A stretch of 64,000 nucleotides of DNA from Dromiciops gliroides (GCF_019393635.1 NC_057867.1:64793492-64857491); one strand, 5' to 3'; positions 1 through 10,660 are shown, numbered from the stretch's first letter. Notes: generated by a model not told the origin, from the sequence alone. Translations and numbers: made by a program.

Positions 1-46
1 TATGAATATTTTTGTACAAATAGGTCTTTTTCTCTTTTGGGGGGTG
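1..46 (-). repeat. L1 LINE fragment, antisense
   Basis: The first bases resemble the antisense of the L1 ORF2 end seen again near 3480. The piece runs off the window start and is cut at 47 by a younger L1 insertion. Confidence 0.45.
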
Positions 47-60
47 AAAGGACTATTTTT

Positions 61-230
61 TTTAATTAATCAAGTATTTCATTTTTTTCCGTTACATGTA
101 AAGATAGTTCTCAACTTTTGTTTATACAAGCTTTACAATTTTAGATTATTCTCCCTCCCCCCCTCCCCTAGACAGCAGGTAATCTGATATAGGTTTTATA
201 TATATATATATATACACATAATAACATTAA
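61..230 (-). repeat. L1 LINE 3' UTR fragment, antisense
   Basis: A poly-T start is followed by the same 3' UTR seen at 2777 and 24329, including the run ending in AGACAGCAGGTAATCTGATA. It is flanked by a 14-base target duplication, AAAGGACTATTTTT, at 47-60 and 231-244, so it is a separate, strongly 5'-truncated insertion. Confidence 0.72.
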
Positions 231-244
231 AAAGGACTATTTTT

Positions 245-410
245 AATATGATAAAAAGCATATATCTAAAACCAAGAGCTAGTGTCATATGCAATGAGAG
301 AATATTAGATGCTTTATGATCCCTTTCCCTACTAGTATTTACCCGTTGTAGAAATGTTAGTGACAGCAATAAACACAAAATAATTCAAAAGCATAAACAA
401 AAGCAAAGAG
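245..410 (+). repeat. L1 ORF2 fragment, sense
   Basis: The sequence resembles a stretch in the L1 reverse transcriptase region (AAACCAAGAGCTAGTGTCAT and onward). It is decayed and has no open frame. Confidence 0.4.
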
Positions 411-553
411 GAGAGGGCAGAGGATTGGGATAGATAGAGTAAAGCCTAGGTTTGTTTCTGGAATTGGGAGACATGAAGCATCTTTTTCATGCCCCATAAG
501 CAATATGGAGAAAATGTTAGTAGTGCAGATCAAATTTAAAAAGTATGTCGTGG

Positions 554-725
554 GGGGCAGCTAGGTGGCACAGTGGATAAAGCAATTGCTCTGGATTCAG
601 GAGGACCTGAGTTCAAATTTGACCTCAGACACTTGGCACTTACTAGCTGTGTGACCCTGGGCAAGTCACTTCAACCTCATTGCCCCACCCAAAAAAATAA
701 AAATTTTTTAAATTTAATTTTTTTT
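554..725 (+). repeat. tRNA-headed marsupial SINE
   Basis: The head GGGGCAGCTAGGTGGCACAG is followed by the A-box and by the B-box GAGTTCAAATTTGACC, then an A/T-rich tail. The target duplication AAGTATGTC lies at 541-549 and 726-734. Confidence 0.93.
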
Positions 726-734
726 AAGTATGTC

Positions 735-1224
735 ATGCAGCCAATTGTTAAACATTTACCAGCATACACTTGCCCATAGGAGAAAGGAATAGGGTACAGA
801 CAGCAGAGAAAGACTAGGTTGAAGAAAGAATAGATATTATCTAATGTTCTTCTTGCACAAAAGGGGGAAGCAATTCTATGTAGCCTGTTGGGATTGGAAA
901 AATGTGCCCACATGACTATTCTGAGGAATCTCCTTAGAGACTGAAATAAAGGGAGGCTGAAGGTCATAGCTAGTTACTCCCATATTATTTCCCTTCTACG
1001 CCTTGTTGCAGGGAACCTCCTTGCCCGCCCCCCACCCATAAGATGCTCTCCCTATGTCCTGGTCTTATGCCTTTCCCTCCCCTCCTCTGTGGCCATTCTC
1101 TCTGTTCAATGACTAGTCTGAAATTATACAAGACTAGAAAGCAGTTCATGTGAAAAAAGACTTAGACCTTCTACTAGACAGGAATGTGATCTTAGCCTGT
1201 AGCAATGAAAACACAGTGTCCTGA
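735..1224. other. no gene recognised
   Basis: This is AT-balanced unique sequence with no coding signal, RNA gene or repeat that I can name. Confidence 0.5.
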
Positions 1225-1795
1225 AGAGGGGAGGTAGTGGGCCCATCGTGCAGTTGGCCAGATCATATCTGGAACGTCTCATTCAGTTCTGGGTGCCATA
1301 TTTTAGGAAAGACATTGAAAAAAGCTCTAGATTCAAATCTATGAGTTGGCTACAATCTGCATTGTTGGAAGAGATCACAAATAGATCAAAACCCTGACAA
1401 GCTGGAGTGCCTCCAAGAAGAGGACAAGCAGCACAATGAGAGAACTCAAACCCAAACCATACCAGGACTGGTTGAAAGAAATTGCAATGTTTAACCTAGA
1501 TTAGAGAGATGGGGGGGGGTGATGGTGGCGATAAAGAGCGCTGTCTTTAAGTACTTAAGTGTAGAAGAGGAATTAGACATTGTTTGGCTCCTGAGGACTG
1601 AACTGGGGGCAATGGATGAAAGACGCAGGGAGACAGATCAATATAAGGACAATTTTCCAAAGAAATTGAGCTATACAGAAATGGAATAGGCTACCTCAGG
1701 AATTAGTGGGTTTCCTCTTCACTGACAGTCTTCAAACATGGTCGGGCTTGATGACCTCTTAAGTCCCTTACAATTCTAAAATCCCATGAGCCTAA
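1225..1795 (+). repeat. L3/CR1-type LINE 3' end
   Basis: The segment matches the familiar CR1/L3 3' region: a CATATCTGGAACG..GTTCAGTTCTGGGTGCCA block, then a block around GTTGAAAGAA..TGTTTAACCTAGA, then a conserved end near GGGCTTGATGACCTCTTAAG. It is ancient, with no open frame. Confidence 0.7.
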
Positions 1796-1859
1796 GTAGG
1801 ACTAGAGTATAACTGGGAGGAGAATGGGTTATTCATTATTCCTAGGTAACAAATGTGTA

Positions 1860-2361
1860 CTTTAAAAGGTTATGTCATGTTATGGGCTTGGGATATATCA
1901 AGGAATTTGGGACTATTAAAGTTTAAACTGGCCTGTGAAACTAAAGGACAGACACACCTTGAGAAGCAAGAGAGATGAGCCCATTAGGCGTGGCTGCTGC
2001 CTGATGGGAGCCAGGGGACAGAGATAACTTTGGAAGTCTAGGAGACCACTTCATTCAAACCTTCCCCCACCACCAAAGGGAACTTTCCATTGTCAAGTGG
2101 TGATCATCCCATCTGCCATCTATAAAAGTTTTTGCTTTTCTCCTGTTTGAGGAGATAGGTATCTCAGAGAATGTCTCTGAACCATCTTCCCTTGAGAGAA
2201 GATTATTTTATTCTAATTGGATTTATGTGTGAGAGGGTATAATTCTTTAAAGAGGAATACCTAAGGAAAGGACCCCCACACCACCAATTTCCCCCTTGAC
2301 ATGCCAGAAAGGCCTAACCTAGCAGGCCTAATCAGGTAAGAATTTCAAATCTAGTTAACAG
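1860..2361. mobile_element. possible solo LTR (fossil)
   Basis: The segment carries a TATA-like CTATAAAAG near 2120, starts near a TG and ends near AACA, and has no SINE, LINE or gene content. This suggests an old solo LTR of an endogenous retrovirus. No flanking repeat is certain and the family is unknown. Confidence 0.28.
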
Positions 2362-2540
2362 GCCAATAGGAGGATACTTGATATCTGTGGAGAGATAAGG
2401 ACACTCTCACCTAATTTCAGCCTGCCGGCAGTGCTTCTTCACACTCAATATCAAAGAAGGAAGCTATCCTGGGAAATGACATGGGTATTAGGATCAGTCC
2501 TCAGCCACCCAGAACATGGATGGAGTTGAAACTAGAGGGG

Positions 2541-2699
2541 TTTTTTGGTTTTTTGGGTTTTTTTGCAGGGCAATGAGGGTTAAGTGACTTGCCCAGGGTC
2601 ACACAGCTAGTAAGTGTCAAGTGTCTGAGGCTGGATTTGAACTCAGGTCCTCCTGAATGCAGGGCCAGTGCTTTATCCACTGTGCCACCCAGCTGCCCC
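2541..2699 (-). repeat. tRNA-headed marsupial SINE
   Basis: It is an antisense copy: a T/G-rich tail, then GAGGGTTAAGTGACTTGCCC, the B-box complement, and the head complement CAGCTGCCCC. Confidence 0.92.
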
Positions 2700-2776
2700 T
2701 GAGGTATTCTTTATAGAACATAGTTGCAGCTACTTTTTCTATTCCCTTCTCCTTTGGGTTAACACTGTACTCTTTT

Positions 2777-3687
2777 TTTTTTTTACATATAAGGTATTTT
2801 ATTTTTTCTGTTACATGTAAAGATAGTTCTCAACTTTTGTTTATACAAGCTTTACAATTTCAGATTTTTCTCCCTCCCTCCCCTCCCTCCCCCCCTCCCC
2901 TAGACAGCAGGTAATCTGATACAGATTATATCTATATATCTATATACATATACATATAGATATATATATCTATACACACATATATATACACATAATAACA
3001 TTAATCCTATTTCTGCATTAATCTTGTTACAAGAGGAAAAATCAGAGCAGTAATGCAAAACCTCAAAATAGAAAAAAAACAAACAACAGCACCCAAAACA
3101 AAAGAAATAGTATGATTCAATCAGCATCTATACTCCACAGTTCTTTTTTTTTTTCTTGGATTTGGAGATCCTCTTCTATCACGAGTTCCCTGGAACTCTT
3201 CTGTGCCATTGCATTGGTGAGAAGAATATAGTCCATCACAGTAGATCAACACTCAATGTTGATGATACTGTGTACAATGTTCTTCTAGTTCTGCTCATCT
3301 CACTCATCATCAGCTCACACAAGACCCTCCAGGTTTCTCTGAACTCCTCCTGCTCATCATTTCTTACAGCACAATAGTATTCCATTGTATTCATATACCA
3401 CAACTTGTCCAGCCATTCCCCAATTGATGGGCACCCCCTCAACTTCCAATTCCTTGCTACCACGTAAAGAGCAGCTATAAATATTTTTGTACATGTGGGT
3501 CCCTTTCCCCTTTCCATGATTTCTTTGGGAAAGTGGTATTGCTGGATCAAAGGGTATGCACAGCTTTATTGCCCTTTGGGCATAATTCCAAATTGCTCTC
3601 CAGAATGGTTGGATCAGCTCGCAGCTCCACCAACAATGAATTAGTGTTCCAATTTTCCCACAGCTTCTCCAACATTTATTATCTTCC
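2777..3687 (-). repeat. L1 LINE, 5'-truncated, antisense
   Basis: Reading the minus strand, the C-terminal end of L1 ORF2 (peptides such as KCWRSCGKIGTLIHCWW, IPFDPAIPL and LWYMNTMEYYCAV) is followed by the 3' UTR and a poly-A tail at 2777. The target duplication TTAACACTGTACTCTTT is at 2759-2775 and 3856-3872. The far copy lies beyond a SINE, so the two insertions are nested. Confidence 0.85.
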
Positions 3688-3698
3688 CTGTACTCTTT

Positions 3699-3855
3699 TC
3701 TTTTCTTTTTTTTTCTTTTTTGCAGGCAACGGGGGTTAAGTGACTTGCCCAGGGTCACACAGCTAGTAAGTGTCAAGTGTCTGAGGCCGGATTTGAACTC
3801 AGGTACTCCTGAATTCAGGGCCGGTGCTTTAACCACTGCGCCATCTAGCTGCCCC
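3699..3855 (-). repeat. tRNA-headed marsupial SINE abutting an L1
   Basis: It is an antisense SINE with a T-rich tail at 3699 and head complement GCCCC at 3851-3855. It sits between the 5' end of the antisense L1 and the L1 target duplication; CTGTACTCTTT flanks it on both sides. Confidence 0.9.
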
Positions 3856-3889
3856 TTAACACTGTACTCTTTACCCAACTCTTCCAGGG

Positions 3890-4135
3890 AAATCTGATTT
3901 CACAGAAACTCAGAGCTGGAAGCAGTCTAGTCCAATCCACACAAGAAGTCCCGCTAAAACATACCGTCTAGTCTCCACCTGAAGGGGACCCCCTCCTACC
4001 TTTCCTTTTTTGGACAGCTCTGTTAGGACATTTTTCCTGCCATTGAGTCTAAAATGACCTCTTTGAAACTTCCACCAATGGACTCTGCCATCTGGGTCCA
4101 AAGAGAAAATGTCTAATCTCTCCTCCACTTGACAG
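3890..4135. repeat. unclassified interspersed repeat, copy 1
   Basis: It shares an ordered set of short blocks with 46325-46525 (a TAGTCCAA block, then a GTTAG..TTTTTCCTG block). The two therefore look like copies of one old repeat family that I cannot name. Confidence 0.4.
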
Positions 4136-4156
4136 CCTCTTTGATTTGAATTTGAT

Positions 4157-4324
4157 ACCTTTTTTCTTTTTTTGGGGGGGGGGTGGTAGTGAGGCAATGA
4201 GGGTTAAGTGACTTGCCCAGGGTCACACAGCTAGTAAGTGTCAAGTGTCTGGGGCCGGATTTGAACTCAGGTCCTCCTGACTCCAGGGCCAGTGCTCTAT
4301 CTACTGCACCACCTAGATGGCCCC
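4157..4324 (-). repeat. tRNA-headed marsupial SINE
   Basis: It is an antisense SINE with a clean 17-base target duplication, CTTTGATTTGAATTTGA, at 4139-4155 and 4325-4341. Confidence 0.94.
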
Positions 4325-4344
4325 CTTTGATTTGAATTTGAAGT

Positions 4345-5045
4345 AGATTTGATTCGAATTCTCTTTGGGATAATTCTGATTCAGGTCCAAACCGACCCTC
4401 TCCTCTTGTATCTGTGCTACTTTGAATGTTGGCAGGGAAGAATTCTAAGAGGTGGAAGAAGAGGAGGGAAGTAGGGCCAGGGAGGAAGGGAGGTGGAGGC
4501 ATTCAAACTTCAGCAGCAAAAGGTACAAGATTTTCTCAGCCCACTTCAACCCCTTGTTCTGAATAACTGCTTTTGTTCTTCAATCTACAGATTAGCTTGT
4601 CAGATGGACGATCTTTCCTCTCCCCCCACCTCCATCTCAGTTTCAGATTTTTATCTCCTGATGGTTATTTTCTTGATCTCACCTCTTCATTTTTGGAAGG
4701 ATTTCTACCTGTTTGTGTATTCAGAGTCTCTCAGTGCAAAAGCTAAGGGTTTCAGGAGTGGCAACAAGTCTGGGCCGCTCAAATAAAACCATAAGCTAGG
4801 GGTTTCTTGCTGTGCTCCACTTTCCCAGAATTCTCTGGTTTGAACGAAATAGCCTATATCTCTCTGACACCTGTTGGCGAAAGTGAGCCAGTGCTTTCCT
4901 TTTCTTCCCTTTTGTTTTCCAATCCCATTCCTCAGAGCAAAGCAGGGAGGGAGAACAATAGAAGATGGAGAGAGGATGGGGTACAGGGAAAAGAGAAGGA
5001 GAAAGGAAGAAAGAAAAGGTCAAAGCTTGCTATAGAAGCATTCTA
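4345..5045. other. no gene recognised
   Basis: This is unclassified sequence. The short open frames at 4493-4786 and 4807-5049 show no family resemblance or splice context. Confidence 0.5.
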
Positions 5046-5049
5046 TTGA

Positions 5050-5290
5050 AACCGCTTAAACACCCAATGATAGGGGAATGGTTGGATACATTGTGGTATG
5101 TTCATGGAAAGGAATACTATAATGCATTCAAGACCAACAAGCATGAGGAAAGCAAAGAAATGGGAGGGGGGAATATGAAATGACGCAAAGTGAATGAGGC
5201 ATGAAAAATGCCAATCATGTATGGAAAAGTGAACAGACGAATAAAAAAAGAATTCTAGCAGGGCTTTTAGGAAATACTGAAAGTGTTGGG
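5050..5290 (+). repeat. L1 ORF2 C-terminal fragment, sense
   Basis: Translation gives IGEWLDTLWYVHGKEYYNAF, which matches the L1 ORF2 tail motif read at 3357-3550 on the other strand. It is truncated at both ends. Confidence 0.7.
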
Positions 5291-5309
5291 AATGCTTTAT
5301 ACACTCCCA

Positions 5310-5565
5310 TTGTTGTTGTTGAATTGGATTTAAGTGAGTGTGCAAATTCACCCGCCTCACTCCCTCCTTCGGAGCCAGATGGCTCCAGTAGCAAGATATG
5401 CATCAGGATGACTGGAGATGGCCCCAGACTTTTGAGGCAATTAGGGTTAAGTGACTTGCCCGGGGTCACACAGCTAGTAAGTGTCAAGTGTTGAGGCCAT
5501 ATTTAAATTCAGTTCCTCCTGACTCCGGGGCCAGTGCTCCATCCACTGCACCACCTAGCTGCCCC
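5310..5565 (-). repeat. composite SINE (tRNA head plus unique body)
   Basis: On the minus strand a tRNA-type head of about 140 bases is joined to a body ending in AACAACAACAATGG-like sequence. The body, including AGATGGCTCCAGTAG and CATCAGGATGACTGGAGATGG, recurs at 38263, 44561 and 49547. Confidence 0.8.
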
Positions 5566-5789
5566 ACATAGCCATGAACACGTAAACAGTTACTGAGTTA
5601 CTTTTAATGAGAGAGGAGGGTCAAGGGAGCCAGTGTGATTTATCTAGAACAATGAGGTATGGAGGTGGGTGGGGAGGGGAAGAGCAGATTGCTTATGTGT
5701 GATTTCACTGTCCTGTGTCCCTCCCATAGTCTTGGGCCCCACTTTTAATGACTATATCAGTACAGTATAATAAACACATCTGTACAGGC

Positions 5790-6000
5790 AAGCAAGATGG
5801 TGCTTGATAGAGTCATGGTGACCTAAGTTCTAATCCTACCTCAGACACTGACCGGCTGTCTGATCTGGGGCAAGTCACTGAACCTCTGTGAGCTTCACTC
5901 AGTTTCCTCATCTGTAGAAGGGGTGACAATAGCAGAATTTACCTCACAGGGTTTTTGCTGTGATGACCAAATGAGATAATATCTATAAAGCACCTCTAAA
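5790..6000 (+). repeat. MIR/CORE-SINE class repeat
   Basis: The copy shows the typical order: a tRNA-like head, CAAGTCACTGAACCTCTGTG, CAGTTTCCTCATCTGTA, and AATGAGATAATA. Confidence 0.75.
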
Positions 6001-6321
6001 ACCTATCCAGGAAGGTAGAGAAAGGTGACCGAGGGGATAGGTTAAGTAGAATTTATGAGGTTGGCCCCAGAAAAGAGTTGAGCAAATGTACCTCCGTCCC
6101 CTCATTGCAGAGGTGGGGAATTATGGATGTGAAACATCCCATATACTGTCAGATATGGTCAATGTGACGGTTACTTCTGCTGAACTAAGGGTTTTTTCTT
6201 TTTCTTTTTTAATCTTTGTGACAATGGACTCTAGGTAGGGAAGGGAGAAAGAATGTATCAGAAATGGATGTTCTATTAATAACACCTTAAAAACAAAAAT
6301 GAGATACAAATTTTTGAAAAA
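6001..6321. other. no gene recognised
   Basis: This is unclassified sequence between a MIR and a SINE. Confidence 0.5.
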
Positions 6322-6333
6322 CAACTTACCCTG

Positions 6334-6467
6334 GGGGCAGCTAGGTGGTGCAGTGGATAAAGCCCTGACCTTGGATTCAGGAGTTCAAATTTGACCTCAG
6401 ACACTTGACACTAGCTGTGTGACCCTGGGCAAAAAACAAAAACAAAACAAAACAAACAAACAAAAAC
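6334..6467 (+). repeat. tRNA-headed marsupial SINE, short 3' end
   Basis: It is a sense SINE whose body stops after GACCCTGGGCA and runs straight into the A-rich tail. The target duplication CAACTTACCCT is at 6322-6332 and 6468-6478. Confidence 0.93.
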
Positions 6468-6479
6468 CAACTTACCCTA

Positions 6480-6848
6480 ACTACCATGTATAGATGTGGA
6501 GATCAAATGAGATTATGCAAAATTCTTTGTATCTGTTAAGTGGAATATAACTGTTGTTATTGCAACAACTGTAAAAAAATTGAAATGAGAAAAAGTGATG
6601 GGGAAAAGTTAAGATAACAGAAGATGGGGAGTCAAGAAGATGGAATCATGGGAACAGAACCTTTTAGGAGGATGGGTAGTTGGGGATACCGAAAGGAAAC
6701 TGGGAAGGGCTCTACAATGCATAGGAAACACTTATCTAAGAAACGAATTAGTCTCGGGTCTGTTTCTATGGCAACCATCATCTCAGGCGATGTAGGAGGC
6801 TTTGAATCGATCCCTAGGAAGATTTCAAAGATGCCTTCACCAAACTGA
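6480..6848. other. no gene recognised
   Basis: This is unclassified sequence. The open frame at 6624-6848 is repetitive and looks accidental. Confidence 0.5.
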
Positions 6849-6861
6849 CCAGTTAAGTTTT

Positions 6862-7047
6862 GGGGTTTTTTTGTTTGTTTGGTTGGGTTTTTTTGTTTGT
6901 TTTTTGGGGTTTTTTTGCGGGGCAATGAGGGTTAAGTGACTTGCCCAGGGTCACACAGCTAGTGTCAAGTGTCTGATGCTGGATTTGAACTCAGGTCCTC
7001 CTGAATCCAGGGCTGGTGCTTTATCTACTGCGCCACCTAGCTGCCCC
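6862..7047 (-). repeat. tRNA-headed marsupial SINE
   Basis: It is an antisense SINE with a long T/G tail. The flanks CCAGTTAAGTTTT (6849) and CCAGTTAGGTTTT (7050) form a near-identical target duplication. Confidence 0.93.
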
Positions 7048-7059
7048 CACCAGTTAGGT

Positions 7060-7565
7060 TTTTGCTTCCAGTGACCCCCATCTCTGTAGATCACTTACTC
7101 AAGTGGACAAGTCTCTTGGAGTTTTCTTCTCTTTCTTCCATTCTGTTTAAATCCACCATCTAAAACTCTTCCCCTTACTCCATGTGGGAGCTCATTTCAG
7201 GTATAAAAACTAAGTATCCCATTTGTGTAAAGGAGAAAAGATCTGGTTATCTGTGCCACTCCTAAGGGCTAAGTTCTGGGCTTTTACAGTGTGCAAGGAG
7301 GAAGAAAACATCCAGAGGACTTGACAGAAAATCCCAAGTGGAGCTAGGAGGGACTATTAAAAGAGATTCAGGACTATACTCCAAAGATAGAGGACGACAG
7401 ACCTGAAAGCAGGTCAGAAAGCCCTCTCCCTCAGCTTCATTTGAGAGACAAGTACTCTACACAAGAACACTTGCAGGAAAGGGTCCTCTTTTCCCAGGAT
7501 ACTAGAGGACCATTCAGAAGATGCAAATTGAACAAAAGCACAAGGAAACTGCCCTTTTCTAACCA
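7060..7565. other. no gene recognised
   Basis: This is unclassified sequence with no open frame or known repeat. Confidence 0.5.
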
Positions 7566-7569
7566 TTCA

Positions 7570-7740
7570 TGTGGAAACTGGGAACATTGAGGAAGGGGAC
7601 TTGGGTTCAAATGCTACCTCTACTCCTTCCTACCTGTGAGGCTCAGGGTAAATCACTTCAGCTCTCTGGGCCTCAGGTTCCTTCTCTATAAAATTGAGGG
7701 GTGGGAGGAGGGATTGGCCTCTAAGGCCATTTGCATGAGC
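7570..7740 (+). repeat. MIR-class relic
   Basis: GGTTCAAATGCTACCTCTAC, then a CAGGGTAAATCACTTCAGC block and GGCCTCAGGTTCCTTCTCTA, follow the MIR order at low identity. Confidence 0.55.
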
Positions 7741-7772
7741 TGCTTCTTCTCTACTCTTCCTCATCTCCTTTT

Positions 7773-7940
7773 TTTGTTTGTTTGTTTTTTTGGGTTTTTT
7801 TGGTGAGGCAATTGGGGTTAAGTGACTTGCCCAGGGTCACACAGCTAGTAAGTGTGTAAAGTATCTGAGGCCAGATTTGAACTCATGTCTTCCTGAATCC
7901 AGGGCTGGTGCTCTATCCACTGTACCACCTAGCTGTCCCC
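7773..7940 (-). repeat. tRNA-headed marsupial SINE
   Basis: It is an antisense SINE flanked by CTCATCTCCTTTT at 7760-7772 and 7941-7953. It lies at the upstream edge of the L2 element. Confidence 0.93.
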
Positions 7941-7959
7941 CTCATCTCCTTTTAATCAG

Positions 7960-9570
7960 AATCTCTTCTGTCCTTTGAGGCTAAACTCCTTGAAAAGGCC
8001 TTCTACAATAGGTGCCTCCACTTTCTCTCCTCTCTCTTTGTTCTTAACCCTTTACAATCTGACTTCTCACTTTATGGAGTTAGTGAAACTGTTCTCTCCA
8101 AAATTGCCAATGTTTTCTTAATTGCCAAATCCAATGGCCTTTTCACGATCTTCATTTTCCTTGACCTCTCTGCAGTCTGACACTGTTGGTTTTGCTCTTC
8201 TCCTTGATCCTCTCTTCTCTCTAGGTTTCCTGGACATCCCTCTCCTGGTTCTCCTCCTACCTATCTGAGAGTTCCTCCATCTCCTTTACCAGAACCTGAT
8301 CCAGATCATGCTCCCTAACTGTAAGTGTTCTTCAAGTTTCTGTCCTGGACTCTTTTCTCCCTCTATCCTCCTTCAGCTCCCATGGATTTAATTACTATCT
8401 CTGTGCTGACATTTCTCAGCCTCTCTAGTGACCTCCAAATCCACATCTCTAACTGCCTTTCAGACACCTCAGATTTGATGTCCAGGAGACATCTTTTGTT
8501 TTTGTTTTTGTTTTTTTAGTGAGGCAATTGGGGTTAAGTGACTTGCCCAGGGTCACACAGCTAGTAAGTGTTAAGTGTCTGAGGCCGGATTTGAACTCAG
8601 GTACTCCTGACTCCAGGGCCAGTGCTCTATCCACTGCGCCATCTAGCTGCCCCCCAGGAGACATCTTAAACTCAACGTGTCTAAAACCCCCCAAGCACTT
8701 CCTACCTCCTACCTTCCCTATTACTGTATGGGGTAACACCATCCTCCTGGTCCCTCAGGCTCACAATCTAGGAGTCATCTTGGATTCTTCACTGTCTCTT
8801 ACCCCCTTCCCCTATAACCAAGCTGTTGCCCAGGCCTGTCAATTTCACCTTTGCAACATCTCTCAAATGTGTGTGCCCCCCTCCTCCTCTGACACTGCCC
8901 CCACTCTGGTGCAAGCCCTCCTCATCTCGTGCCTTGATTATTGCAATAGCTGCTGGTAGGCCTGCCTGCCTCAAGTCTCTCCCCACTCCAATTCATCCTC
9001 CATTCTGCCACCAAAGTGATTTTCCTAAAGTTCACACACACACACACACACCCATCTCAATAAATAGCAATGGCTCCCTATTGCTTCCATGATCAAATAC
9101 AAAGCACTCTGGCATTCAATGCCCTTCATAATCTGATCCCCTCCTACCTTTCCAACCTTCTTACACGTTATTCCTCAACACTTATTCTTTGGTCTAATAA
9201 CACTGGTCTCCTGACTGTTCTAAGAACAAGACCCTCCACATCTTGCCTCATACATTTTCTCTGGCTGTCCTCTGTGCCTGGAACACTCTCCCTCCACTGT
9301 TCTGCCTACTGGCCTCTCTGGCTTCCTTTAAATCCCAATCAAAATCTCATCTTCTACAGGAAGCCATCTCCAACCTCTCTAGTGCATTCCGATGTTAATT
9401 GCTTCCTATTTATCCTACATATAGCTTGTTTGTACATATTTATGTGCATGTCATCTTCCCAATTAGATTGCGGGCTCCTTTTGTCACTTTTTGTATCCCC
9501 AGTGCTTTAGCATAATGCCTGGCACATAGAAGGTACTTTATAAATTTAATTGACTGATTGACTGACCTTC
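7960..9570 (+). repeat. L2 LINE, 3' half, sense
   Basis: The sequence reads in the order of L2 ORF2: an RT block FLDLSAV near 8160, then NLGVILDSSLSLTP near 8770, then LVQALLISCLDYCNSCW near 8910. It ends with the 3' UTR around TTAGATTGCGGGCTCC and GCCTGGCACATAGAAGGTAC. It is split by a younger SINE at 8498-8653 and has a CA microsatellite at 9034. The frame is broken and it is not a host gene. Confidence 0.85.
8498..8653 (-). repeat. tRNA-headed marsupial SINE inside L2
   Basis: It is an antisense SINE inserted in the L2. The target duplication CCAGGAGACATCTT lies at 8482-8495 and 8654-8667. Confidence 0.94.
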
Positions 9571-9639
9571 TAACTCAACATTTTTGAGCCTGTGAACTAA
9601 GGGATTTCAGTGATCCTATAGTAGTTATGAATGTAGAAA

Positions 9640-9895
9640 ATAGAGAAGCTCCATGGAGGTATTAGGCCTGGAGTCAGGAAAACTCGAATTCAAATTCCAC
9701 CTCAGACAATTAGAAGCTCTATTGAGTCTGGGCAAGTCGCTTAACCTCTGTCTGCCTCAGTTTCTTCATCGTAAAATGGGGGAAATAATAGCACCTACGT
9801 CCCGCGGTTGTTGGGAGAATCAAATGAGATAATAATTGTAAAGTGCTTAGTAGAGTACCTGACACATAGTAGGTGCTTTATACATGCCAGCTATT
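9640..9895 (+). repeat. MIR/CORE-SINE class repeat
   Basis: The order is complete: tRNA-like head, GGGCAAGTCGCTTAACCTCT, CAGTTTCTTCATCG, AATGAGATAATAATTG, and GACACATAGTAGGTGCTT. Confidence 0.8.
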
Positions 9896-9899
9896 ATTA

Positions 9900-10169
9900 A
9901 TATCAAGCAAAAATCGGTTAGGAAGGTGGGAAGCAAGGATATTTTCATGTATAAGATGCTCACCGATGCCCGACTGAGTATTAAAAGACCCTGCTGGCAC
10001 TCTCTCACAATGGTACCAATTTTCCACAGAGGTGGTGACAGTTCCACTGAGCAGTGACATTCCTGAGCTGGGAGGTCAGGATGGAAGGAGAGTAGCCTCC
10101 TGGGTGCCTCGACACCTTTCCCACGGACCCCATTTACCTCTTCACCGTCCCGACCTGGACTCTACCCTC
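9900..10169. other. no gene recognised
   Basis: This is transition sequence upstream of the CpG-rich promoter. The short open frame at 10032-10220 has no recognisable domain. Confidence 0.4.
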
Positions 10170-10224
10170 TGCCCTCAAGCACCTCACACCTCGCGCCAGG
10201 CTGTGCGAGGGCAGGCTTAGGCCA

Positions 10225-10238
10225 ATGCGCCTGCGCAG
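10225..10238. promoter_or_regulatory. NRF1-like site
   Basis: ATGCGCCTGCGCAG is close to the NRF1 palindrome. A second match, TGCGCAGGCGCA, lies at 10578-10589. Both are within the CpG island. Confidence 0.5.
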
Positions 10239-10307
10239 CCCAACTCAAACAGGCACACCTAAATCCTTCGGAGGGAAATTGGGCGTGGGGCTTGCGAGCT
10301 AGGGAAC

Positions 10308-10320
10308 ACTTCCGGAAGTG
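10308..10320. promoter_or_regulatory. ETS-type palindromic site
   Basis: ACTTCCGGAAGTG contains two opposed CCGGAAGT cores, typical of ETS/GABP binding in CpG-island promoters. Confidence 0.5.
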
Positions 10321-10370
10321 GGCTCTGGCCCGCGTTTTTCCCCTTTGGTGGTCGTTAGCCGTTCCTTAGA

Positions 10371-10389
10371 ACTACAATTCCCAGAATTC
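10371..10389 (+). promoter_or_regulatory. ZNF143 (SBS2-type) site
   Basis: ACTACAATTCCCAGAATTC matches the long ZNF143/STAF element ACTACAATTCCCA very well. It is characteristic of CpG-island promoters. Confidence 0.65.
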
Positions 10390-10660
10390 TGTGGACTAGC
10401 AGAGGCGCTTCTTTTCATTGACTTGCCGGGCCACACTGTGAGGGGTTATGAAACTGGGAAGGTAGCGGTAAACGAGGTAAGAACCTCGGGTGAGACGGCA
10501 TTCTGGGAAATGGAGTCTAGGAGCAGGAATGTCTTCGGCTCGCGGACGTCTCGGATGGGCAGTCCGGAAGCCCAGTGTGCGCAGGCGCACTAAGCTGTCT
10601 GGCCTGGCGGGTGCGTCCTCTTCGCTGGCAACGTTGGTCCGATTGCAGACTTCGGGGAAG
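10390..10660 (+). other. probable non-coding first exon of the KRAB zinc-finger gene
   Basis: The 3' boundary is set by the donor GGGGAAG/GTACGT at 10660/10661. An alternative donor, AACGAG/GTAAGA, lies near 10476. The 5' boundary is unknown and placed near the ZNF143 site. It should splice to the acceptor at 11325. Confidence 0.45.
10498..10516 (-). promoter_or_regulatory. second ZNF143-type site, opposite orientation
   Basis: GCATTCTGGGAAATGGAGT is the reverse complement of ACTCCATTTCCCAGAATGC, a good ZNF143 match. It is about 110 bases from the first. Confidence 0.55.

Noticed and set aside
554-690. Possible tRNA genes at the many A-box and B-box pairs
   Set aside because: These are SINE heads: they lack a full cloverleaf, are followed by SINE bodies and A-tails, and carry target duplications.
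3236-3878. A 173-codon minus-strand protein gene
   Set aside because: It is the L1 ORF2 tail joined to SINE translation, with L1 3' UTR and target duplications around it.
8519-9510. Two 146-codon plus-strand frames
   Set aside because: They translate an L2 LINE (RT-domain strings) and a SINE; the frames shift within the element.
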